NCBI GenBank assembly: GCA_039654915.1
Contig: JBDJPA010000011.1
Location: forward strand, 930,001 to 994,000
DNA: 64,000 nt
Direction of reading: 5' to 3'
From: Aquilaria yunnanensis
Lineage: Eukaryota > Streptophyta > Magnoliopsida > Malvales > Thymelaeaceae
Below are positions 12,661 to 23,849 of this stretch, in pieces. Position 1 is the first letter of the stretch. Each line of letters starts with the position of its first letter. The notes beneath the pieces were generated by a model. The model was not told the origin of the DNA. It made no database searches and worked only from the letters and a program-made list of their open reading frames with translations. The position numbers were made by a program, and so were the translations under genes.

Positions 12661-13084
12661 GATAAGGTATAGAATTGCTGTTACGTTTCTTATATATGAT
12701 ATAATTTTTTTATTAATTTTAATTTTTGAAATTATGTATATGGAGAAAATTTCATCAACTTATGTATATTTATAATTGTACCACATATGTAATTATATTC
12801 ATGTATGTACACACACATATTTATGATTGTACCTATATATAATTATATTTGTATATACATATATTTATACTTATATTTATATTTGTACTATGTGTGTGTG
12901 TGTGTGAAAATATAAAGTAAAAAAAATGGGAAAATGATGAACATAGCAACTGAATTTCGACTACACTTATGTATGGAGCGACTGCATTCATTTGATGAGG
13001 CGACTACATTTGCGACTGACTTTGTCAGGCGAGGTTCAGTTAGGTTTCAGTTGGAGTTCCATCGCTCCAGGTACTTCTCTTCTA

Positions 13085-13600
13085 CTTACCCAGTTGTCTA
13101 TCATGTCTTTTAACCCTCTCACTTTCATCTTTCATTTCTCTTAACCCGCTCACTCATTTCTCACCTCATTCTTCATCTTCCATCCACGTCGCCAATAGTG
13201 CCAGTTCTTTGCCATTTCTCGCCTCACTTAGCCATTTGTGTCACCGTTTTTCACCTTGCCTGTCCACTTCGCCTTGTCGTCCTTCTCGCCGTTGTCTCTT
13301 CAGCCTACTCGTTGTTCCTCACCGTTGCCTCCTCGATCTCCTTCTCGGCCTTACCACCATTCAAATCAGTCTTCTTGCCCTTGCTCGTCATCCTCCTCAC
13401 TGTCACCTCCTCGGTCTACTCATTGTTCCTCACTGTCGCCTCCTTTGTCTCTTCCACGGCCCCGCCGCTATTCGCCTCGGTCTTGTCGGCCTCACCTCTA
13501 TCTACCTCGATCTCCTCCACCCCTCTTGCCCGCCTCAACCTCCTCTAGATCTAAGTTTCAAAATTTTTGAATTCTTTTCTAGATCTGATTTTTGAATTTT
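13085..13600 (+). repeat. C/T-rich low-complexity stretch in CACTA-1
   Basis: Three overlapping frames stay open here (13198-13595) but the products are Ser/Pro/Leu-rich low-complexity text repeating units like CTCGTTGTTCCTCAC (about 13305 and 13420). I see no domain, and open frames in all phases indicate composition bias rather than a gene. Confidence 0.7.
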
Positions 13601-14132
13601 ATATTTTGGTAAGTATATTGACTTTTACATTAATATAAACACATTTTATTTAAATTTTATTATTTGATTATTTTATTGTTAATAATTAAAATAAGTTAAT
13701 ATTCATACAAGGAATTATCAATTAAATAACAAATAAATAACTAATCAAATTGAATAATATTAATTAAAAAAAATTATATTAAATAATAATGTAAATTTTT
13801 AGAAGGAAAAACTCTTAATACATCAACTAAATTGCGGCTGAAAAGGCAGTCACTATTATAGCAACTGAAAAAGTTAGTCACAAATTCTCGACTAAATTTT
13901 GACTAATAGTGTCAGTCATTTTTTTCAGTCGATATTCAATTGGAAACTATTTATGACTTGGAAAAATGTGATTGTTCTTTTGCAGTCAAAGGGCAATTGG
14001 TTTTAGACTATCTAGTGACTGAAATCTGACTAAAATGTTAATCGCTATCTTGCATTCATCTTGTAGTGTATCATGGTATACCACAATTCTTAATTCCTTA
14101 CGGCCAACATTACAATCTAACATTTACATATT

Positions 14133-14539
14133 GCTACGGGTTGTACCTTAACCCTAAACCCTAAATCCTAATCGGTTGTTGACTCAAACCCAAAAACCTG
14201 AATTGGTCCACACGTATCCAAAATAGACATGATTTGAAAAGTCAATGACTCAAACCTGGTTGTACCTAACCTGACATGAACTCAAACCCAATTAAAGTGA
14301 AACCTAAAAAAACTCAAACCAAAAATACCCAAACTCAAATTGGGCTAAACTTGAATTGACCTGAACACAAAATGACTCGAACCCAAAACTGACCTAAGTT
14401 AATCCCGAAATTTACTCAACCTGAAATCAACATAAACCCAAATAATTTGACTTGATCTCCAAAATAATACTAACCCAACTAAATCCAAATTTGAATGACC
14501 TGACCCAAATCTGACTCAATCGACCCAACTGTTATCCTG
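14133..14539. repeat. 407-bp insert rich in AACCTGAACCCAA motifs
   Basis: Absent from block B near 51960. The direct repeat CATATT flanks it at 14127..14132 and 14540..14545. The interior is made of short variants of GACTCAAACCCAAA and AACCTGA. No inverted ends are obvious, so the mechanism is unclear. Confidence 0.6.
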
Positions 14540-14580
14540 CATATTACTTAATGCTATAAAATTTTAAAATTTGCAATGTG

Positions 14581-15444
14581 TTTAAGAAAGTAAGATGTGA
14601 AAAATGTGGGCTCTACGTATCCAATGGTTCAAATAGATCACAAACGATGATGGTCTCTGTTGCTATAAGGGCCTTTAAGAAAAAGCATTTCGTGAGTGGG
14701 ACCTTATATTCTCATAGTCTGTTATGTTTATACGTGATTTATAGCTAATGGATTAACGGGTTCCGCAAATTCAATAACTACAGATCACTTTCACAGATAT
14801 AATTGTGATGTTGTTATTTTCCTTCACGATTCAATGTTTTTGGTCAGTTCTCGTCGTTCTTATGGATCATATAAGCCTATGACTGATTCCTTCCCTACTT
14901 AAGGACTATATGAGTAACATTTATTAAGCGGGGTCCGGCTACGCTATACTTGATTGGAGGGGCCAGTCCCTAATGCTAGCTTATTTTGAGCCACTTCCGT
15001 TCATAATTTTCACGTGGGTAAATAGCGCCTGGGGTCCCTAACCTTTATTTTTCATTTTAAATTCATCCACAACCTACGAAATATTGCATATTCATCCCAA
15101 ACCTTTGATTGGTGTTGTAAATTTGTCCCTTGACTACGTTAAGACCAGAGTTGACATTTTCGACAGAAATTGTATCAAAGTAAAAATGACTGTGTTGGAA
15201 GGACCATTATTAAGACATAATTTAGCACGCTGAGAACATTAAGTGGATCAAAATAAATGTTAAAGACCCATTAAGACAACGTGAAAAAATCATGGACTAT
15301 AAATAAATTTTACTCTATATGATATAGAGCCGACTACCAAAAGAAAATATTGGGCAACGCCACAGTATCGTATTATTATTTTTTTTTTTGGAAAAGAATA
15401 AAATAAATCTGGATTTTAAATTTAAGCGTAGTGTATAAAATATA
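14581..15444. other. Intergenic; dispersed repeat R2 copy 1 (from about 15140)
   Basis: No gene is seen. From about 15140 the sequence aligns with 62665..63556 (after removing the 583-bp MULE there), for example GACTACCAAAAGAAAATAT at 15332 and near 63450. The repeat continues on the far side of the Helitron at 19151..19235. The part at 15015-15120 resembles the GGTCCCTAACC ends of Mutator-like MITEs. Confidence 0.6.
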
Positions 15445-18400
15445 ACTAGTTTACATATCCGGCATTGCTACGGGATTCCAAATTAATTTGAGCCCAAAAA
15501 AATTATATATATTAATTGTTATAAAAATATTATTCTAAAAGTGAAGGAAATTTTATCATTTATAAAGAAAACTATAATATGTCACTTAATTGGGCTATAC
15601 TAATTATGGTATTTGCATAATAAAATATATGTTTTTATGCATCTTCACTTGAATTGATCAACCATGTATGTAGTCAAACTGATGGAGGTTAGATTTGAAG
15701 CCACATTCATGAAAATAATCGATAAAATTGTTTTTCATGCATAGTGTAATGCAAGGGTGAACATGAGTTGGATAGAACTATGGTTTTAGCCAACCTAATA
15801 AGGGGTACGTTGGGATCGGTCGGGTTGGGTTAGGTTGGGTAAAAGTGGATGATGGGTCATGAGTTGGTTTCATCCCTAGAAAAACCCTCGATTTTTGGGT
15901 TGGTTCTGGTTCCATATGAAACTTACTCAAGGTGGAACAGAGAAAAAATGGTATATATAATAAATAGGGTAAAGTGCACAAATAGTCACAAAGCTATACC
16001 TTATGTTGCAGATTCATCCCCAAACTATTAATTGTAACAACCTGGCAACCATCCCAATTCATTCCCTAGATTATCGTCCTTTGTCATTCACCGCCCATTG
16101 CCTCATCTTCCTCTTATTCTTTACTTTCTTGACCTCCTCTGATCTCTTTTGCTTCAGTAAGGCCCTATATATAGAATTAGATAATCGACCACCGGCCTAG
16201 AACATTTCACCAGATGTGAACAATGAAGCCACTAGTTCAGGCATTGGCCTCATAGCCCTTTTGTAGAGGACAGTTTACACTGTCACCTAGCAAACATGCC
16301 AATTCCCTGTCTAGATCAGTCTGGCGGCATCATTCACCGTGTGCCCATAGCTTTGAAAAGTAGACAATTTCAACTAATCTTAGGAACCAAAAAAACCTTA
16401 GAACTAGAATCGAAAAACCCGGACCCATGGTTCTGGTTCTATTCAATTTTCAGTTCTCGGGTTGGGTTGACAATTTTTGGAACCATGATTATTTCGGGTT
16501 GGTTCAGTTCCACAAAAAAAACCAAACCCTACCTTATCCATGCTTATCTCTAGGCTGTGATGAGTTAATAAAGATCCAACATTTGTTACAAATAAAGAAA
16601 ATGGAGATGAGTATGGGTAATAATAATAATAATCAAATATTAAAATTATAATTCAAATGCAAACCTACCATATAGAGATGATTAAAGAAAAGTCTTATAT
16701 ATACAAACTAAAATAGGAATCCGCAAAAGAACATAAACATAACCTTATTAGTTTAAAAGTAGAGTAGTGATGAAATCATACAAAAGAAAAAATTATACGA
16801 AATAAAATAATAAGGGAAAAAAATGTTACCTTTTGTGTAGAGTTTTTATGAGGATGAATTGTTCATATATATATAAATAGAGTTTTCATGTAAGCTCCAT
16901 GTTGCACCTATTAAGTGAAAAATTCGTTTAATCTTGAACTATACATTATTCACAAATCTAACATTATTTTCCATATTTTCCATATCTTCACAAATCTAAC
17001 AAATCTAACTTTCGTCCTATGTGCAATTTTAAACAACACTAGATAGAAGCTCTCCACTAAATAATCTGAAAAAAAAGTGTTAACACACCAAAAATGTCAT
17101 CAAGTATAAAAGTTTAGTGTGGAACATGACAGATAGAACCCAGGAAATGAGACAATATATACATAAAACATGAAAAAAAAACTCATTCTAAAAGATTATA
17201 ATTACAAAAATCATGAAGCAATTATATTTAGAATGAATGGTGAACTAATATATATATTTTTTCTTCTACCATAATTCTGACAAGCCTATTTTCAAGAAGG
17301 CTATATAATAAATTTTAGTTTTCGGAGCAACTTATGAAATATGTGTAAAGAAAATAGCTGCCCTCAGAAAGTTTATTTTTCTTTTATTGCTCTTGACAGA
17401 AATGATTAAGCATGGCGTGATTCATTTATGCTAGAACTTTGAGCTCAAAAGTAGCACAAAATGAATAGAGCAAAGGAATTACAGAAAGATATGAGATGAT
17501 TCACCATCAACCAGAGAAAACATTTGATGTAGTTCATGACACTCAGAGTACGGACGCAATGGAACTCATTGAGATCAAAATGACAGTAATCCCTACAGTA
17601 AGTGAGCCACTGCCACTTGAAATGTAAAATCAACTTCAAGAAACAGTGAAGGAAACTGAGGAAGACTTGATAGGAACTGGAAATGCAAATAAAATTCTCC
17701 AGGAGGAACCAGACATGGAATCGAAGAAAGGATAAAATATATAATTCTCAAGAAGAAATAATTGTGTCCACATTACCAGGTTTAGAAAAATCATCGTTAT
17801 CTAACCATATATAGAGATCCAAAAAAGAAAAGATTGGAACTGGAATTAAGAGAGATGTAAGAGGCATAACATATTAACAAAGAGGAGGAAAATATTAAAT
17901 AAAAAAACATTCAATCAAAGGACCAAAAATAGAGGAACTATACGATGAAGAACATGAAGAAGATGAACTCTGGTAGACAGATTTTGGCTTAGATGCACTG
18001 CTCATTGTAGATGTGATCACCAAGGATACCAAAGTATCACCTAAAAATGTCACACAACATACTGTCAGACATATGTAAGGATCAAAAGCAAAGCATTCCA
18101 TATCAATGGTAGTGGAAGCCATCACCCGTCTTTCTTTTTTTTTTCCATTGTAATTTTGTATCCAATCCATTAGAGGCTAGTTGTACCTGAAGCACCAAAC
18201 AATTGGCCATAAGAGCATATCACAAATTTGAAACCCAAAAAAAAAAACCAAATGGGATAAAGGTCATCTCGATGTAGGACCTAGGAGCTATACATTCGGG
18301 TTACAAACATGGCTGATTGTTTCAGTCTTCAAATATCACTCTAAAACCTACTTAGATACATGAGGGGACAGCTTCATCAATGAGTATAGCATAAAGGGAG

Positions 18401-19150
18401 AAGATTAGGTAAATGATTCAACATCCACTATGATAGGATAAAAGTACATAAGAGAAAGTATATATGATCATAAATAATTTTCATACACAAGAAAAAAATC
18501 AAAATAATAAAATCGATTGAACCGATAGAATAAAAGTCCAAAAATTCAAGAATATAAGAAATCAATGTGTAGAACAATCAAAATTGAAAGAAAATAGGGA
18601 AACAAACCAAAACTCTATCATGTTGATTTTGCAATCTATTCTTTGAAATTGGAGATGGAATTATGGGTATGGGCGAGAGCTAGCCCGGCAAAGAAAAACA
18701 GCAAAATAGTTAATTGAGAAGGGATTCATGTCAATTTAATCATAATCAAAATGGGAAACAAATCAAAACTTGATCATATTGAATAAAGAATAAAACTCTC
18801 AAGTTTAAAGATCAAGGTGAGGAAGGAGTTGGGACGAGGAGAAGAAAGTGAAGAAATGAGTCGTGGAAATATTTAGAATTTTTTTTCTTTGCTTAATTAT
18901 CACTTTTAAGAAAGAGTTTTATGTTATTCAATCTTTGTTTTTCCCGAATTTTCTCCTTCAAATTTAATAATACACTTTTCAAACCAAGAATTTGGTGAGA
19001 TTTACCATAATTGGATACTAAAGGGGTATTTTTGGATGACAAGTGAAAAAATTAAAAAAAATTTTACCATAAATGAGACTTTTGTCATGTGTCAATATCT
19101 AGTTAACTCTATTAAGTGGAAAGTACCCTACTTTTATAATATATATTAGA
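15445..19150 (-). mobile_element. Helitron, non-autonomous
   Basis: The element has the canonical Helitron signature when read on the minus strand: TCTAATATATATTATAAAAG at the 5' end (19150 inward) and CTAGT at the 3' end (15445). An imperfect GC hairpin, TCCCG...CCGGA, lies about 11 bases before the CTAGT. It sits between A and T (A just before TC, T just after CTAGT), the usual target. The R2 repeat copy at 63556 reads continuously across the same point and is the empty site. No Rep/helicase domain was found. Short frames inside (for example 17895..18170 minus) are unrecognised and could be captured host fragments. Confidence 0.88.
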
Positions 19151-20143
19151 TTGTAAAAGAAAAGTAGAGCCTATGTTAAATTCTTAGCAACAAAAAAAAA
19201 CCGTACCATGAAGTGCAATTGGGAGTATCCGGTTCCACGACAAGTGAGGATGTAGTTGAGTGTTGCTTTGCACCCGTCACCGTCAAGAAGACAGAATAGA
19301 AACAATCGGTTCAGATCATGCAAATAATTAGATCCTTAAACTGGATTTTGAGAAACTGTTAATCACGGATTAGATTTTTATAAAATTGTTAGTGCGTTCA
19401 CTATTTTTCATGGATTTTTTTAATACTCCATCTATCATTCTATTTCAGGGAAGATAATTAACAATCGGGTGCAAATGATTAGCTTGTCAAGCGTAGCGGC
19501 CATCAGGGAAGATAATTAACTATCTCAGGGAAGATAATTAACAGTCGAAGGCTGCCCGCTCACCGTACGTGGGGCGGCAGATTCTCGCCAGTGCAATCCC
19601 GACGTCGAAGATCAGCTTGTCAAGCGTAGCCGCCATCAGCAACCATTTGTGCAACACCAGATCACTTCTTCTCTTAGTGCCTCAGCAAGCTGCCCTGAAA
19701 AGTGAAAATGGACGGCTCTGATCCTGCTGCTGCCTCTAGTAGTTAATTAATTAGTCCAGTTAGTGTGACTTCACCTGTCCTGAACTCCGACATCCCTTAA
19801 GCCGTGTTTATTTGACTCTATATACTTCGGCATTAAATCACAATTGATCATTTCAAACGGAAAACGAAGTTGATAATGAAATATATATTGTTAAATATAT
19901 TCTGATATTGAAAATTGTTGTGGGCCGGGGATAATTTTAGTGTAGGGTACAAATTAGGCGAAGTCAAGTCAAGAGCACAGAAGATAGGACCAGCTACATG
20001 CTAAACGTGTCAACAACGGGTTCAATAGGTTGATGAGAGTTTACAGGACAACAAGAGCCTTCGGTATCCACCTCTCCATCATCCTCCCGTACTTCTTAAA
20101 ATATTGTATTTTAATATAAAATGTTATTGTTAGGCAAGTCAGT
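19151..20143. other. Intergenic with small local duplications
   Basis: 19151..19235 completes repeat R2. At 19445-19640 the words CAGGGAAGATAATTAAC (three times) and AGCTTGTCAAGCGTAGC (twice, about 19480 and 19612) are duplicated. On the minus strand, about 19680 down to 19550 reads an open segment (DLVLHKWLLMAATLDKLIF, then ALARICRPTYGE) that looks coding-like, but I do not recognise it and no intact gene is present. Confidence 0.45.
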
Positions 20144-20368
20144 TGACACTACTAAGCTCTCCTTAAGAGGGTTTGCTGCCGTCATAGTGTTCCGACGGAT
20201 AGTCATTGGAAACAGTCTGGTGAAAACTTTTCATTGAATTCCTCTCCGCTCAAAATTGTCTGTGGGACTGAAATTTTTTTAATTTAATTATTTGATGGAC
20301 ATTTTCTGACACTTATCCACCTGAAATTCTGATGGCTAGCCATCAAACTTTTTTTTTGTCACATTCTT

Positions 20369-20424
20369 GTCTGTTGAAAGAAAATTTGCCGGCAAATTTT
20401 TAATTATATTTTCTTTCAACAGAC
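20369..20424. repeat. Perfect-arm hairpin in CACTA-2
   Basis: GTCTGTTGAAAGAAAA is followed about 24 bases later by its reverse complement TTTTCTTTCAACAGAC. The loop itself contains the palindrome TTTGCCGGCAAA. Confidence 0.9.
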
Positions 20425-20574
20425 GGCAAATTAAAATTTTTAATTTCAAATTTCCAAAGGCTATTCATCAGAAATTGAAAATTTTCCATCCAAAATATCC
20501 CGCTAAAAATTTTAATTTTTCCATCATCTTTCACTAATATAAAACCATCCTTTCCCATCAACTTCCTTTTTTTA

Positions 20575-20860
20575 ACCTCTTTCATCTTCCTTATCTTTCT
20601 TACAAATTTTTCTCCTCTTCATCCTCTTTTCTCTTCTCTTCATCTTTTCCTTATCATTACCTTCTTGTTTTTCTTCTTCTTTTTTCTTCCTTATAATTAC
20701 CTTCTTATATCTCTTTTTTTTTTCTTCTTATTCCTTACTTATTATTACCTTCTTCTTTCTCTTTTCTTATTCTTCTTCTTCTTTCCTCCTTTTTCTCACC
20801 ATTTTCTACTTCCTTTTATTATTTCTCTTTTTCTTCCTTCCTATCTTTCTTACCAATTTT
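20575..20860 (+). repeat. Pyrimidine-rich (TTC/TTA) low-complexity run
   Basis: About 280 bases of T/C with CTTCTT and CTTATTATTACC units. The 93-codon frame at 20665 translates to almost pure Phe/Leu/Ser/Tyr and is not a gene. Confidence 0.8.
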
Positions 20861-21328
20861 ATGCCCAGGGGTGGTTTAAGTACAACATTTACACCTTGGG
20901 ACCAAAATACACATTTATGGGAGATGGAGACTATGTGTGTAATTAATTCTATGAAGAAAACAAGAGTTGAAAAATGGCTGTTTTAAGTTCAAAACTCCTA
21001 GCACCTTGCAAACTGGAGATAAAGCTTTGAATCAAGTCATTTAAGGGACTACTGTTTGCAACCTTGGAAAAATATTTTTTTCAAGGACAAATTTTTTGAC
21101 GGCTATCCATTGGATTTTTTTACGGTCACCATCTGTTAGATTTTTTTACGACCACCGTTTGTCAAATTTTCCGATGGGCCTCAAACGTCATATTTTTCGA
21201 CAGTTGTTATTGGAAACCTTTTTTAAACATATTGAAAGCCAAAAGACATATTTCTAACGACTATCAGCTGAAAATGGCATTTTTTGATAGTTAATTGTCA
21301 AAAATTGCCCTTTTTCTAGTAGTGTGAG

Positions 21329-22274
21329 ACTTAATAATTCTTTCAATTTAATGAGGGTTATAAAATTTATTTGATGGTAGATAACCAATGGCACTAAAGA
21401 GATGGATGTTAAAGAGAAGAAATCAACAAACAAAATTAAACCTACAGACAAAGTAAATTGATGCTAGAAAAGAAAAAAGAATTTTATAGTTATGTAAGGA
21501 TATGATAGGTAATGAAAAGGTTAAGAGTTACCGTAAAAATATAAGGTCTAAGGGAAAGGAATAATGGAATGAGGGTTGAAAGAGTTAATATAATAGCATT
21601 ATGATTAAAAGCAAGTAGATTGGTTGGTAAACATAAGTAAATACAAATGCATTAGGGGAGAAATGTTAGTAATGTTTAGAAGCTCTACAAATTTTCCTTT
21701 ATCAATTAGTTCCCACATTGTTTATCATCACATGAAGAAGAGTAAAGGAGTTTGATCACCTTGGAACAGAAGAGGAATATAAGTTGCAATTAGTCCTAAA
21801 GGATCCAAGTTGAAGGTGTGTGAGAGTATTGTAGGTCAATGTTGTTATTGTTTTAATTTATTTAAAAAATTTTGTAAGAGTTAGGGGAAAAGGGTTTCTA
21901 AAAAAATTGTTGATGAAATGCTTTTGTTGGATTCATTTTGCTTTTTGAATTTCCAAAATGCTTTTTGCGACAATTTAATCATGCTTGAGTTTGGTTAAGT
22001 TGCTTGAAGATAAAATAGATTTTTGCAGCAAAAAATGTATAAAAATGATGAAAAAGTTTGAAGAACATTATAGAAAAGTGATAAAGTAGATGAATTTGTG
22101 TTTCAAGTGCCAAAAAGAGTAACTATTATGCATGTGAAGATGTGTTAGTTTTGCCTTAAAGTGTTAGTAAATGTATATTATGTAGGCCAAGCATTTGTAA
22201 TTTGAAACAAGCATTTGTATACTAATAAAAGGCTTTAAGAGGGTTAAAAAAAACATTGATAATAAAAAAAGCAT
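21329..22274. other. Intergenic, nothing recognised
   Basis: AT-rich DNA with no frames above background, no repeats shared with the rest of the window that I could find, and no structured RNA signature. Confidence 0.5.
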
Positions 22275-22283
22275 TAGAATAAT

Positions 22284-23361
22284 GGCCTAAGTACCCTGTC
22301 GGTCCTTGAACTTGACTAACTTGAATGAGTTGGTCCCTCAACCAAAAATTGGCTTATGTTAGTCCTCAAACTTGGTAAAATGTGATGACTTAGTCCCTAA
22401 AGTGAGTTAGAGCGCCACGTGTCCTAGCAGTGATAATCACGTTAAAGCAAATAGGATGTTTTTATAAGGCAAATGGTTTTCCAAATTGACTTGAAACCCA
22501 CCAACGGCGTTGATTCCACCAGGAGATGCACCCTTCGCTATAGCAGGTTGGGGATTGATCTCGGCCTAGCTCCATCAAAATATCTGGAAGGAGTATTTGG
22601 AATGAAAAGAGGTAAGAAGGATAGAGATAGGAAGAGGAGAAAGAAAAAGAGGCATAGTGGAGGAGAATGGGGAAAAAGATGTGCGGTGGTAGAAGAGAAA
22701 GTGAATTCGGCGAAGAAAAAAAGGTGAACCAGGCAGAGGAGAAAAACAAAAGAGGTGCGGTGGAGAAAAAAGGGGAAGAAGAGGCGCGGTGGCAGAGGAG
22801 AAAGTGAGTTTGGAGGAGAAGAAAAAGTGAGTTAGGTAGAGGATAAAAGAATAAGAGGCATAACGGATGAGAAAGGGGAAAAAGAAGTGCGGTGCTAGAG
22901 GAGAAAGTGAGTTTAGCGGAGGACAAAATGTGCATCCGGTAGAGGAGAAAACAAGAGGAGAAAGAAGAAAAGGCAAGGCAGAGGAGACAGGTAATTTTGG
23001 CGAAGGAGAAAGGAGAGAAAGTAGCACAACGGGGGAGAAAGGCAAGTCCGACAAATGAGAAAAGGAGAGGAGAAAAAAGAAAAAGTGCATTTGGCAGAGG
23101 AGAAATAAAGAGAAAAAGATGATGAGATGCGGTGGAGGAAAAGGGCAAGTTCGGCAAAGGAAGGGCAGCAATGGATTGTGTATGAAGGGAGGCAATGACG
23201 GTGTCAGGCACTTCAAATGGCCTCATGTGTAACTTCAAATGGCTTAATGGACTAACTTGTGAAAATTTGCAAAGTTAGAGGACTAACTTAAACCGAGTTC
23301 TTGTTGAGGGACTAACTCATATGAATTGGTCAAGTTAAGGGACCCCTAAGATAATTTGGCC
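22284..23361. mobile_element. Mutator-like element (MULE-1), 1,078 bp
   Basis: A perfect 9-bp target duplication TAGAATAAT flanks the element at 22275..22283 and 23362..23370, the hallmark of the Mutator superfamily. The ends are long (about 100 bp) imperfect inverted repeats beginning GGCC and containing the common GGTCCCTCAAC words. The interior is a strongly purine-rich field (22600-23150) with repeated GAGGAGAAA and GGTAGAGGAG units. This leaves frames open on the minus strand, up to 258 codons of Ser/Phe/Leu/Pro-rich text, without any domain. A complex stretch at 22490-22600 could be a captured host fragment. Confidence 0.92.
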
Positions 23362-23389
23362 TAGAATAATCAAATAATCTGGAGCTACT

Positions 23390-23646
23390 AGTATTATTAT
23401 ACATTTGGGCTGGACAAGGAGGTTGGAGATGAGGCAATAGAGCCAGATGAAGGTGGCCTAGTTGTGGGGGATACCTAGTGTTTAGATGTAGGAGGTGAAG
23501 AAAAAGAGCTACGAAGCCCAACTGAACTGGATGCTGGTAGTTATGGAGGCCACCATGATGATCTTTTACAACAACCTAGGAGGTGGGTTGGTGATGACTT
23601 GATTCTCTATAACTGGATGACACAAACTGGAGTTGAAGCTGCGTGA
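23390..23646 (+). pseudogene. Coding-like fragment, unrecognised
   Basis: A plus-strand frame without an ATG reads DKEVGDEAIEPDEGGLVVGD, a TAG, then LDVGGEEKELRSPTELDAGS and on to DDLILYNWMTQTGVEAA with a terminal TGA. Composition is unlike the AT-rich surroundings and looks like the C-terminus of a real protein, perhaps of a transposon or a captured gene. I do not recognise the family. Confidence 0.35.
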
Positions 23647-23849
23647 AACCTAACAAGCTAGCACGTCAAGTTTGAAAACAACCAAATGAGAGAGAGAAAA
23701 ATGATGCAAAGGATCGAGTGAGGTGGAATAATAGAAATATAGAAAGAGAAGATCTAGAGATATTCAGTTCAAGTTTTGGTAAATATTCACTAGATAATTA
23801 AATAAGTTGCACCTGGTTGCTCATTTTGTCACAAAAGCTTAGAGGAAAA

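Larger units (their letters stand above)
11207..14068. mobile_element. Non-autonomous CACTA element (CACTA-1)
   Basis: The insertion is defined by comparison with block B, which has an empty site near 51897. The ends are perfect inverted repeats of the CACTA superfamily, CACTACAA on the left and TTGTAGTG on the right, with further inverted similarity just inside (CAAATGC against TGAATGC). Subterminal copies of GACTGAAA, TTAGTCGC and similar short motifs occur at both ends (11225-11450 and 13835-14050), as in this superfamily. The expected 3-bp target duplication is imperfect (TAG left, TAT right). No transposase is visible. The interior is a telomere-like repeat field and a pyrimidine-rich stretch. 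Confidence 0.88.
3258..14580 (+). repeat. Segmental duplication block A
   Basis: Block A aligns in the same orientation with block B at 45480..51998. Matching anchors occur throughout: GTGTCTTCTGTTTC near 3314 and 45537, GCTCAAAGACATCGGC near 3451 and 45791, TTCCTCCAATG near 7877 and 48977, and AATTCCTT near 14092 and 51921. Four insertions account for the extra length here: a copia element, a 338-bp MITE, a CACTA element and a 407-bp insert. Block B has an empty site for each. After removing insertions both blocks are about 4.6-4.7 kb. The shared core includes AT-rich degenerate repeats (3750-4130) and a decayed LINE-like coding region. Confidence 0.85.
20147..21325. mobile_element. Small non-autonomous CACTA element (CACTA-2)
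   Basis: It starts CACTACTA and ends TAGTAGTG, flanked by the 3-bp duplication TGA at 20144..20146 and 21326..21328. Subterminal motifs such as GACGGATAGTCATTGG (about 20194) and GACGGCTATCCATTGG (about 21098) occur at both ends. There is no transposase. The interior has a 56-base hairpin and a long TTC/TTA-rich run. Confidence 0.88.

Noticed and set aside
13198..13595. Three overlapping 110-128-codon ORFs
   Set aside because: All arise from a C/T-rich stretch within CACTA-1; open frames in all three phases indicate base composition, not a gene.
22462..23238. A 258-codon minus-strand ORF
   Set aside because: The translation is Ser/Phe/Leu/Pro low-complexity from a purine-rich field inside MULE-1. 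Another frame is open over the same DNA and no domain is present.
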